From a bacterium (GTDB taxonomy: Bacteria > Sumerlaeota > Sumerlaeia > SLMS01 > JAHLLQ01): a stretch of DNA of 64,000 nt. Position numbers and translations under genes: made by a program. Shown here piece by piece: positions 9,003 to 16,494 of the stretch. Below the pieces are notes generated by a model that did not search any database, was not told the DNA's origin, and was given only the letters and a program-made list of their open reading frames with translations. Within the stretch, counting starts at the first letter, position 1; each line of letters starts with the position of its first letter. The stretch is from NCBI GenBank assembly GCA_020444065.1, contig JAHLLQ010000001.1, positions 1,199,721 to 1,263,720 of the forward strand, written 5' to 3'.

Positions 9003-9392
9003 TCAGGATTGATCGATCGAGAACCGTAGCACGCCGCACACGAGCCGCGATCCGTTCACGACGGCGGATGCTTCGACAAAGACCGGCTGCGGGTCGTCCA
9101 CGCCCACCGGCAGCCGCACCACGGTCCGAAACGGCCCCGACTTCGCCAGCAGTGCCTCCGCCAGAAGCCCCGGTGCTTTCTCGCCGCGGTCGTACCCGAG
9201 CAGTGAACACGCCGCCCGGTTCACCAGCCCCTCTCCCGTCCCGCCAAACAGCTTCTCGGCGCGTTCGTTGAAGAACACCGAATTGGCCAGCTCGTCGGTC
9301 AGCACAACGGGCATCGACTCGAACAGCTCGATGGCCTGCTCGACCAACCGGCAATCATCCTCGCCCGGCCACAAGTCCCTGGGAAACTCCAT
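9003..9392 (-). CDS. Single PAS-domain protein
   Basis: A 129-residue protein consisting of one PAS-like fold: a helix (LVEQAIELFESMPVVLTD), then SVFFNERAEKLFG, the conserved early PAS element, and later strands VVRLPVG, PVFVEASAVV and VCGVLRFSI. No output domain is fused. The ATG at 9392 follows GAGGTG by five bases. As first gene of an operon with rdgB and marC it might sense a small ligand or redox state, but no cofactor-binding residue is identifiable. Confidence 0.65.
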   Translation of the reverse strand: MEFPRDLWPGEDDCRLVEQAIELFESMPVVLTDELANSVFFNERAEKLFGGTGEGLVNRAACSLLGYDRGEKAPGLLAEALLAKSGPFRTVVRLPVGVDDPQPVFVEASAVVNGSRLVCGVLRFSIDQS

Positions 9393-9488
9393 CGACGCAC
9401 CTCGTACGCAAGCTGAGCCCATCCTCCAGGCCCGCAGGAAGAGGAGCAAGGGGAAGCGGGAGGACGAGGCTATTCAGGAGTGTGCCTG

Positions 9489-10307
9489 CTACGGGTGAAT
9501 TCGCTCGGGAAAGGGGACCAAGGCATCCCTTGCGGGCTCTGCTTCATCATCCGACCTGCTGCTCGAACCAGTCGCCTGCCATCCTGTTGGCCGAGGGACC
9601 GTTGGGAATAGCCGCAGGTAGTTGTCTGGTTCTCCCGTACATTCTTCAACCTCACAGGACCACGGCATCTGGTAGGCGGAATCGTATTCCAATCCGCTAA
9701 TTCGATAAGAAGTGCCACCAAGGTGCTCAAGGGTTGGACTCCCGGGACCAGTGATGTCATAGATCGCATATCCATGGAATCCAAACTCAAACGTGAGTGG
9801 AAGATATCCGTCCCTGTCGGGCCAGGGGTCAAAAACCACGGAACAGTCCATCTGCTTCGGGGTGCATGTCGGAGTCGGCGAAGGGCTGGGTGGGGGGGGC
9901 GGCGATGGAGTGGCGTCGAAGCGATGGGCTGTGTAACTTGGGGCGTTCTGTGACCAAGCCTCTGGACAGTCCGGGGCTTGCGCAGGGATCTTCGCACTCA
10001 CAGTAATTACGATGGTATCAAAACCTTCGCTTGGGAGTTGCACTGTGTTTGAGAGCCCTTCCGTGTACTCGGTCTCTCCGAAGTTCTTTGCCCACATGAC
10101 GAGCGTGGGCGTCGTCGGCCAGGGATAGCCAACCTCTTCGATCACCGTGAGGCTGAGGAACTCCCCTGGTACAAATGTCGTTGCCTCGCCGCTTTCCTTG
10201 TCCAAGTCGATAGTGAAGAAACGATCGCATTCCTGCCCGCCTACGACCCCAGGCAGGCAAAGGGCCGCGACCACGATCAGAACCCAGAGCTGTTGATTGG
10301 GATTCAC
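9489..10307 (-). CDS. Secreted protein, tandem paralogue 2 (unknown function)
   Basis: A 272-residue protein with a Sec signal peptide (QLWVLIVVAALCLPGVVGGQ). An N-terminal beta-rich domain of about 110 residues is followed by a Pro/Ser/Thr linker (PSPPPPPSPSPTPT). The C-terminal domain of about 90 residues runs from CTPKQMDC to RPTGW and contains several cysteines. A GTG start at 10307 overlaps the TGA of the upstream paralogue as GTGA, so the two are coupled. No known family was recognised. It is likely periplasmic or extracellular, and its C-terminal domain is nearly identical to that of its neighbour. Confidence 0.65.
   Translation of the reverse strand: MNPNQQLWVLIVVAALCLPGVVGGQECDRFFTIDLDKESGEATTFVPGEFLSLTVIEEVGYPWPTTPTLVMWAKNFGETEYTEGLSNTVQLPSEGFDTIVITVSAKIPAQAPDCPEAWSQNAPSYTAHRFDATPSPPPPPSPSPTPTCTPKQMDCSVVFDPWPDRDGYLPLTFEFGFHGYAIYDITGPGSPTLEHLGGTSYRISGLEYDSAYQMPWSCEVEECTGEPDNYLRLFPTVPRPTGWQATGSSSRSDDEAEPARDALVPFPERIHP
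9584..9888. repeat. 305-base direct repeat, copy A
   Basis: This stretch is nearly identical, without indels, to 10411-10715 (constant offset 827). It covers the C-terminal domain and linker coding sequence of the second paralogue. Confidence 0.85.
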
Positions 10308-11128
10308 GGGATTTCCGCTTCTCCATCCCCCGGCGGAACTTCGCACGGCAGGACGCGCGTGGGCGTCACGGCGGAGTTGTCACGACTCTCGGGTCCCAAG
10401 GTCTGCCAGCCTGTTGGCCGAGGGACTGTTGGGAATAGCCGCAGGTAGTTGTCTGGTTCTCCCGTACATTCTTCAACCTCACAGGACCACGGCATCTGGT
10501 AGGCGGAATCGTATTCCAATCCGCTGATTCGATAGGAGGTACCGCCGAGGTGCTCAAGGACTGGACTCCCAGGACCCGAGATTCCGTAGATTGCGTATCC
10601 TTGGAATCCGAACTCAAACGAGAGCGGAAGATATCCATCCTTGTCGGGCCAGGGGTCAAAGACCACGGAACAGTCCATCTGCTTCGGGGTGCATGTCGGC
10701 GTCGGCGAAGGGCTTGGCGGTGGCGTGGGCGATGGAGTCGCGTCGATCCTGCAGGCAACATAGTACGCCGAGTTCCGAGACCACGCAGCCGGACAATCGG
10801 GACCTTGAGATGGGATATACGCTGTCGCCGAGATCTGTACGCAGTTGTATCCGACCAAGGGCATCGTGAAGCTCGTCGATAAGGACTCCGTCTGAAGACT
10901 TGCCTCAAAATCCGAGGACCATATCACGAGAGTTGGCGTCGTTGGCCAGCTGTGCGCCTCTGTTTCGACGATGGTGAGTTCCAAGCAGTCGCCAGGTTCG
11001 TATGTCGCGGAAGGATCATACGACTTGTCGAAGGCTATCCAGAATTGATTGTCACAAGCCTGCCCCTCTGCGGCCGCAGTCAGTAGCACGAACACAAGCA
11101 ATCCGACGATCTGAAGCTGGTTCAGCAT
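10304..11128 (-). CDS. Secreted protein, tandem paralogue 1 (unknown function)
   Basis: A 274-residue protein with a signal peptide (QLQIVGLLVFVLLTAAAEGQ). It has the same three-part layout as the next gene: a beta-rich N-terminal domain with WPTTPTLVIW, a PTPPPSPSPTPT linker, and a cysteine-containing C-terminal domain. The N-terminal halves of the pair have diverged (shared WPTTPTLV core) whereas the linker and C-terminal halves are almost the same. This points to duplication followed by gene conversion. The ATG at 11128 is preferred because the signal peptide begins there. Confidence 0.65.
   Translation of the reverse strand: MLNQLQIVGLLVFVLLTAAAEGQACDNQFWIAFDKSYDPSATYEPGDCLELTIVETEAHSWPTTPTLVIWSSDFEASLQTESLSTSFTMPLVGYNCVQISATAYIPSQGPDCPAAWSRNSAYYVACRIDATPSPTPPPSPSPTPTCTPKQMDCSVVFDPWPDKDGYLPLSFEFGFQGYAIYGISGPGSPVLEHLGGTSYRISGLEYDSAYQMPWSCEVEECTGEPDNYLRLFPTVPRPTGWQTLGPESRDNSAVTPTRVLPCEVPPGDGEAEIP
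10411..10715. repeat. 305-base direct repeat, copy B
   Basis: Partner of 9584-9888, within the first paralogue. Scattered single-base differences and no gaps indicate a recent duplication or conversion event. Confidence 0.85.
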
Positions 11129-11195
11129 TCTCGCTCGCTTCTTCCCTGTTCGATAATCTGTCTGGGCCCACTCGAATCCACCTGATTTGCGGTAA

Positions 11196-12335
11196 TTACA
11201 ACGCCCCCTCAACCGCCTTGCCGATCAGGTCGATCTTCTCTTCGTCCAGGTGCGGACCCATGGGGAGGGTGACGAGGCGGTCGATCAGGCTGTCCAGCAC
11301 AGGGAGTTCGAGGCCTTCGAACATGCGGCGCGTGTGTGTGAAGGAATGCAGCGCCGGGTAGTGGAAGGACGTCTGGATGCCTTGCGACTTGAGGGATTCG
11401 CGGAATTTCCAGCGATCCGTCCCGGGTGGCAGCAGCACGACAAACAGGTGATGCACCGGCGTGCCGCGAGGCGTCGCGAAGGGGATCTGCAGGCCGCGTT
11501 CGGTGAGCGGCTGCAGGCGGTCGCGCAGCATCGCCGCGGCGTGCGTGCGGCGCTGGGTGTACTCCGGGAGCTTGCGCAACTGCTGGCGGCCCATCGCGGC
11601 ACGGACCTCGTCCAGCCGATAGTTGTAGCCCATCGCTTCGACATCGTAGCGGGACGCGTCGCCGTGATGGCGCTGCCAGGTGCCGGTGCTCATGCCGTGG
11701 CTGCGCAGCAGGCGAATGCGATCGGCCGTGGCCTCGTCGTCGGTCAGAACCATCCCGCCCTCGCCCGTCGTCATGTTCTTATTCCCATAGAACGACCAGG
11801 TGGACGCGAGGCCGAACGAGCCGATGTGCCGGTCGCCCAGCAGCGCCAGCGGTGCGTGGCAGGCGTCCTCGACAAGCGGGATGTTGCGGTCGCGCACGAG
11901 GGCCTCGATGGCTTCCATGTCCGGCGGGAATCCGCCGTACGGAATCGTTGCGATCAGGCGGGTGCGCGGTGTGATCTTGCTTTCCAGGTCCGCCACGGAG
12001 GTCGTCAGGTCGTCCTCGCTGGTGCAATCGATCAGGACCGGCTTTGCCCCCAGGTAGAGCCCGGCATTCATGGTGGCGACAAACGTCAGCGCCGGGACAC
12101 AGAATTCGTCCTCCGGGCCGAGTCCGGCGGCCTCGTAGGCCAGGTGCAGCGCCGCGGTGCCGTTGGAAACCGCGATGCCATGCTTCATCCCCATCGCGTC
12201 GGCGAATTCGCGCTCGAAAGCGGCGACTTCGCGCCCCATGGTCAACCACCCGGAGCGCAAAACTTCGGCGACGGCGTCAAATTCTGCCTCGTCGAGCGTA
12301 GTATCTGTGAGCGGTACGAGCCAGGGCGTGGCCAT
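11196..12335 (-). CDS. DegT/DnrJ/EryC1/StrS family aminotransferase
   Basis: A 379-residue PLP-dependent sugar aminotransferase. The VSNGTAALHLAYEAAGLGPEDE segment, the VEDACHAPLA motif, the PLP lysine in SFYGNKNMTTGEGG (about residue 187) and the C-terminal HHLFVVLLP region are typical. Members transfer an amino group to nucleotide-linked keto sugars for glycan or antibiotic synthesis. The ATG at 12335 fits the family start (TPWLVPL). It is upstream of the two secreted paralogues with a 67-base gap. The specific sugar is unknown. Confidence 0.85.
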   Translation of the reverse strand: MATPWLVPLTDTTLDEAEFDAVAEVLRSGWLTMGREVAAFEREFADAMGMKHGIAVSNGTAALHLAYEAAGLGPEDEFCVPALTFVATMNAGLYLGAKPVLIDCTSEDDLTTSVADLESKITPRTRLIATIPYGGFPPDMEAIEALVRDRNIPLVEDACHAPLALLGDRHIGSFGLASTWSFYGNKNMTTGEGGMVLTDDEATADRIRLLRSHGMSTGTWQRHHGDASRYDVEAMGYNYRLDEVRAAMGRQQLRKLPEYTQRRTHAAAMLRDRLQPLTERGLQIPFATPRGTPVHHLFVVLLPPGTDRWKFRESLKSQGIQTSFHYPALHSFTHTRRMFEGLELPVLDSLIDRLVTLPMGPHLDEEKIDLIGKAVEGAL

Positions 12336-12503
12336 GTGGGGTCTCTGGTGGGGGACGTTGGCGCCAATCGCGGGAAAAACCCGCGGCACGAGCCAATGAG
12401 GCTAGCGCCCTGGACGCCACCAAATCAAGCGTGGCGTTGACCCCCCGCCCCGCTGTGGGATACGAAAGACTGACGCGAGGCAATCGCGCCGAGAGGTTGA
12501 GGC

Positions 12504-13685
12504 ATGTCTTCCGAGAAGGAAAAACCCTATCTGGACGCTCCGAGCGCCCCCCCGCGCCGCCGGAAAGGGCGCCGGCGCACGATGCTGCTGCTGGTGGCCG
12601 TGGGCGTCGTGCTGATCGTCGGCTCGTGGCTGCTGATTGGCGGGCGCGGCGATTGGGAGTTCCTGACCGAGGAAAATACGACCGGTCCTCGGATGTTCAC
12701 CCTGGCCGACCAGGGGGAAGGCATAGACGCGATCAAGATTCGCTATCCGAGCGGCAAAGAGCACGAGTTGTCTCTGCGGGATGGCCGCTGGCAAATCCGC
12801 AGCGGCGGCACCTGGCTTCCGATCTCCAGCGAGAGGCAACGGCTGCTGATGGAATCCGCCGAAGGCGAGCCGGAGTTACTCCGGCCGATGCTCGGAGCCT
12901 ATCAGGGAAACAACCCCGCGAATCACGAGCACGCTTTCGGTGTGACGAGCGGTTCCGGGCTTCGGGTGCAGTTCTTCGCCGATGGCGACATGGTGCGGGA
13001 TTGGATGGTCAGCCTGAAGTCGCCGCGTGACGAAGCGTCGAATTACATCCGCTCCCCAAACAGCCTGTCCGTGTATCTGGTGGATGCGAACCTGCGAGAT
13101 AATTTCGCGGGCGAACGGCTGCTGGACTGGCGGCGTCGCTGGGTCTTCGAAGATGTCGATGTGGGTCAGATTGCAGCGGTCGAGATCACGGAACTGGAAT
13201 CCGGTCGCCCGGTCTATTTCCTGGAGAAAGGCGATTCCGGATGGAGCATTCGCCTGGAAGACGGCGCGCGCCCAGCCCTGGCCCACGCGGTCGATCACAC
13301 CTTGCAGGAATTGTCTCGAATGCGAATCCTGGATTACCCGCCGGAGGGTTCCGGCCCGTTCTATGCGAGTCAGGCGATCCGGGTCTCGCTGAAGGTCCGC
13401 GGGGAGGAGACCTCGCGGAGCGTGGCCATTGGACTCGAGGAAGCGTCGAAGTATGGGCTGCTGCCCGCGCGTCTGCAGGACACCGATGAGATCGTCATGA
13501 TCGGCCGGCCGTTCTGTCTGCTGCGCGCAGCGGATTCCTACTTCTTGCCTGAAACCGCCGTCACGGAAAGCGAGCCGACAGCGAGCGACGCCGCCTCTAC
13601 CGAATCCGTTGAACTCGACCAAGGAGAGCCCGTTGACTCCCCCCAGCCCGTCCTTTCCGATCCAATGGCAGGAGCGTCTGCGTAA
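12504..13685 (+). CDS. DUF4340 domain membrane-anchored protein
   Basis: A 393-residue protein with a basic cytoplasmic N terminus (RRRKGRRRT), one membrane helix (MLLLVAVGVVLIVGSWLLIGG) and a large extracytoplasmic region. That region has the repeated beta-rich pattern of DUF4340 (W-x-I-R-S-G, then FGVTSGSGLRVQF, then a second related unit LDYPPEGSGPF). DUF4340 proteins often accompany gliding-type ABC transporters, none of which is seen here. The 3' end overlaps the bshC start by 53 bases in another frame. Confidence 0.7.
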   Translation: MSSEKEKPYLDAPSAPPRRRKGRRRTMLLLVAVGVVLIVGSWLLIGGRGDWEFLTEENTTGPRMFTLADQGEGIDAIKIRYPSGKEHELSLRDGRWQIRSGGTWLPISSERQRLLMESAEGEPELLRPMLGAYQGNNPANHEHAFGVTSGSGLRVQFFADGDMVRDWMVSLKSPRDEASNYIRSPNSLSVYLVDANLRDNFAGERLLDWRRRWVFEDVDVGQIAAVEITELESGRPVYFLEKGDSGWSIRLEDGARPALAHAVDHTLQELSRMRILDYPPEGSGPFYASQAIRVSLKVRGEETSRSVAIGLEEASKYGLLPARLQDTDEIVMIGRPFCLLRAADSYFLPETAVTESEPTASDAASTESVELDQGEPVDSPQPVLSDPMAGASA

Positions 13686-15300
13686 CGCCGATCCCGAGGT
13701 CCTCGCGTGGTACGCCGCAGGCCCCCAGGATCTCGCTGAACATGCCCGGCGACGCATCGATCGCATGCCGGATCCTCTGACCGACAACGAACTTCAGGAA
13801 TGGCTGGATTGGCTCGCGCCATTCGATCCCCCGGAATCCGTCCTTTCAAATCTCAGGAAGCTGACCGAGGCGGGGACCCTTGCGGTCGTCACTGGGCAGC
13901 AGGCCGGCCTGTTTGGCGGGCCGATGATGGTGCTATTCAAAGCGATCGCCGCGGTGAAGCTGGCGCGCGAGATCGAAACGGCGACCGGCCGTCCCACCGT
14001 CCCCATTTTCTGGGTCGCCTCGGACGATCATGATTTCGCCGAGATCGCCGTCCACGAATGGGCTGCCGCGGACGGATCACTGCGCACGTGGCGCGTCGAG
14101 GAAGATCCCGCACAAGCTGGTTTCCCGGTGTACGCACGCACGCTTCCGAAGGAGCAATTGCGCGCGTTCCTCGAGGAGTTTCTGGAAAGCACTCCCGAAA
14201 CGGATTTCCGCCCTGACATCGAGGCATTCATTCGCACTCAGATTGAAGACCCTACTGCAACGTGGGAAAGCCAGTTCGTGGCAACGATCCTCAAATACCT
14301 CGGCACAACGGGGCTTGTGCCGGTCGCACCGCGCCTCGGTTGGTTGCGCCGACGCGCGGCTCCCGTAATGAAGCGCGAAATCGAGATGGCGACGGATTCC
14401 AGCCGCCTGCTTCTGGAAGCCGGCGAGAGGTTGCAGGGGCTCGGCGCGGAAGGGGCCACGATTCATCGTCGCGGCAACGAAGCGAGTTTCTTCCTCGACT
14501 GGAAGGGCGTTCGCGCAAAGGTCGTTTGGGATGCCGATACGGCGAAGGTCCTTCACCCGGTTGGCGGAGAAGAGCTTGCGCAACTGACGCGCGACGAACT
14601 GCTGGGGCGACTGGATTCCACGCCTGAAGATTTTAGCCCGAACGCAGCTTTGCGTCCTGTCGTGCAGGACGTTGCACTGCCGACCGTCGCGTATGTCGGC
14701 GGCCCAGCAGAGGTGCTCTACCACGCGCAGATCGGGGCGCTGTACGAGCACTTCGACGCGTTTCGCCCGGCGCTCGTTCCGCGCCCTTCGGGTGTCCTGA
14801 TCGAAGGTCGCCTGAATCGCCTTGCGAAGAAGCTGGACTTGAGCATCGCAGAAGCTCTGCAAGGCGGCTCGACTGAGGTTCACGAAGCGGCTGTCCGCCA
14901 GGCCGATCCGGAAGGCTTGCGGGGGCGAGTCGATGAGCAGGTTCGCGAAGTCCAGCGTGCACTCGAGCAACTGGGTACGCTGGTCGAATCGGAAACCAAG
15001 GACACGGGCTTGCGCCAGGCCGTCGACAAGATTGCGGGTGGTGTGGAAAAGGGGACGGAGAAGTTCATCGGGCGCCTGGATGACTTCCTGATCCGGCGTG
15101 ACCAGGAGCGCGTTCAGCAGGCGGACCGTTTGATCGAAGCTCTGTGGCCGAATGGCGCTCCGCAGGAACGTGTCGTGGGAATGCTGTCCCCTCTCGTGCG
15201 CAATTACGGTCCCGATGCGCCGATTGCCATTGGCGAAGCGCTCGATCCGCATGCCCAAGGCATGCAGATGCTCGATGTGTCCGCAATCATGGGGAAGTAA
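13633..15300 (+). CDS. bshC: Bacillithiol biosynthesis cysteine-adding enzyme
   Basis: A 555-residue BshC that would add cysteine to glucosaminyl-malate in the last step of bacillithiol synthesis. Family motifs are clear: TGQQAGLFGGP near residue 86, VLFKAIAAVKLA after it, FWVASDDHDFAEI near 125, and a coiled-coil region about 420-500. A TTG at 13633 is chosen as start because AAGGAG lies six bases upstream; an upstream in-frame TTG at 13609 lacks such a site. bshA and bshB are not in the window. Presence of bshC implies a bacillithiol-type thiol pool. Confidence 0.9.
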   Translation: MTPPSPSFPIQWQERLRNADPEVLAWYAAGPQDLAEHARRRIDRMPDPLTDNELQEWLDWLAPFDPPESVLSNLRKLTEAGTLAVVTGQQAGLFGGPMMVLFKAIAAVKLAREIETATGRPTVPIFWVASDDHDFAEIAVHEWAAADGSLRTWRVEEDPAQAGFPVYARTLPKEQLRAFLEEFLESTPETDFRPDIEAFIRTQIEDPTATWESQFVATILKYLGTTGLVPVAPRLGWLRRRAAPVMKREIEMATDSSRLLLEAGERLQGLGAEGATIHRRGNEASFFLDWKGVRAKVVWDADTAKVLHPVGGEELAQLTRDELLGRLDSTPEDFSPNAALRPVVQDVALPTVAYVGGPAEVLYHAQIGALYEHFDAFRPALVPRPSGVLIEGRLNRLAKKLDLSIAEALQGGSTEVHEAAVRQADPEGLRGRVDEQVREVQRALEQLGTLVESETKDTGLRQAVDKIAGGVEKGTEKFIGRLDDFLIRRDQERVQQADRLIEALWPNGAPQERVVGMLSPLVRNYGPDAPIAIGEALDPHAQGMQMLDVSAIMGK

Positions 15301-15307
15301 TCGGCCC

Positions 15308-16492
15308 TCAGTTCGCCTTCAGGAACTCCAGCAAGCGTTCTTCTGGGACGCGCCCGTCGCCCGCAAAGAATCGCGAGTGGAACTGACCGTTGCCGTCCAG
15401 CCGCACAAGGCCGGGCGCGCCGGGCAGGCGATACTGCAACGGCATGTCGGGGAACTCCGCCGTGTCCACCCGGACAAGCACCATGTTCCCCGCAGCGTAT
15501 CGCAGCGCTTCTCGAGCGCGCTCGAAGTAAATCTCGAATCGATTGCTGTCCAGCAACTGCTTGTTCGTGAACATCAGCAGCACGGGCTTCTCGGGCGCGG
15601 CGAGATCCAGGCCCGGCTTATAATCGTACCAGAGCGTCAGCCAGTTCAGATCGACATCGGCAACGGGCGCCGGAGTGGGCGTCGGGGGAGGCAGAGTATT
15701 CTCCGGCTCAACCGGCGGCGCATCTGCGAACGGATTGAGAGCGAACCCGGTGGGCAATGGAGTGGGCTCGGGCGTCGGCACCGGCGTTGGCAGGGACTCG
15801 TATGCCGACGGCTCGCCATCATACGGATCGGCCGCCTGGCGTTCGGTTAACCCTTCCGGAGTCGTCACGTCCTCCGCCCATGATTGCGTCGAGTGATGGC
15901 AGTTCCAGCACTCCGCGATACCGCTTTGAATCATCGCGTGATGGGCGCCGATTGGCGGCGCTTGCTTCAACCCATGGCAGGCCGCGCAGTTGGTGATGCT
16001 CACACCTTCGGGCAGCACGTTCGGATCGCTGTGAGGGAAGACCTTCGGCACGCCGGCCGGAGGCGGGAGATGCGTCACATGGCAATCCGCACAGTTCATC
16101 TCCGCCACTTGCGGCAACTTGTGATATTCCAACGACGCCACATGGGCGCGCTTCTTCGCCAGTTCGCGCGGGTTGTCGATCTTCAACTGCATCCAGCCTG
16201 GCTCGTAGATGGGAGGCGCAAAGTCGGCCTGGTAGGCTTCCATGTAGTTGGAGTGACATTCCGTCGTCGCGCAGCCCGTATTAACAACCGGCGTGAAGGG
16301 CTCGCCGTGGCACTTCACGCAAGCCACTGAAGCGTAGCCGACGGAACTGCCTTCGTGATCGTTGTACGGCGTTGCGTAGTAATATTCCTTTGGCTTGCCA
16401 ATCGACAGGTAGATGATGGCGCCGAGAATTCCCAATGTAACGAGGTAATTCGCGATCAGCATTCCGCTGCTTGGGTGCAGGTCTCTGGCCAT
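15308..16492 (-). CDS. Membrane-anchored multihaem cytochrome c with thioredoxin-like tail
   Basis: A 394-residue protein with a membrane anchor at about 11-32. Haem-binding motifs are CVKCH (58-62), CATTECH (a CX4CH form, 74-80), CADCH (134-138), CAACH (169-173) and CWNCH (195-199), so up to five c-haems. A Pro/Thr-rich linker (about 225-285) leads to a C-terminal thioredoxin-like domain (VLLMFTNKQLLDS through VLVRVDTAEFP) that lacks the CxxC pair. The ATG at 16492 follows GGGGGA by seven bases, next to the stop of the kinase gene, so the two are coupled. It should face the periplasm and pass electrons to or from the membrane haem domain of its partner. Confidence 0.85.
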   Translation of the reverse strand: MARDLHPSSGMLIANYLVTLGILGAIIYLSIGKPKEYYYATPYNDHEGSSVGYASVACVKCHGEPFTPVVNTGCATTECHSNYMEAYQADFAPPIYEPGWMQLKIDNPRELAKKRAHVASLEYHKLPQVAEMNCADCHVTHLPPPAGVPKVFPHSDPNVLPEGVSITNCAACHGLKQAPPIGAHHAMIQSGIAECWNCHHSTQSWAEDVTTPEGLTERQAADPYDGEPSAYESLPTPVPTPEPTPLPTGFALNPFADAPPVEPENTLPPPTPTPAPVADVDLNWLTLWYDYKPGLDLAAPEKPVLLMFTNKQLLDSNRFEIYFERAREALRYAAGNMVLVRVDTAEFPDMPLQYRLPGAPGLVRLDGNGQFHSRFFAGDGRVPEERLLEFLKAN

Positions 16493-16494
16493 CG

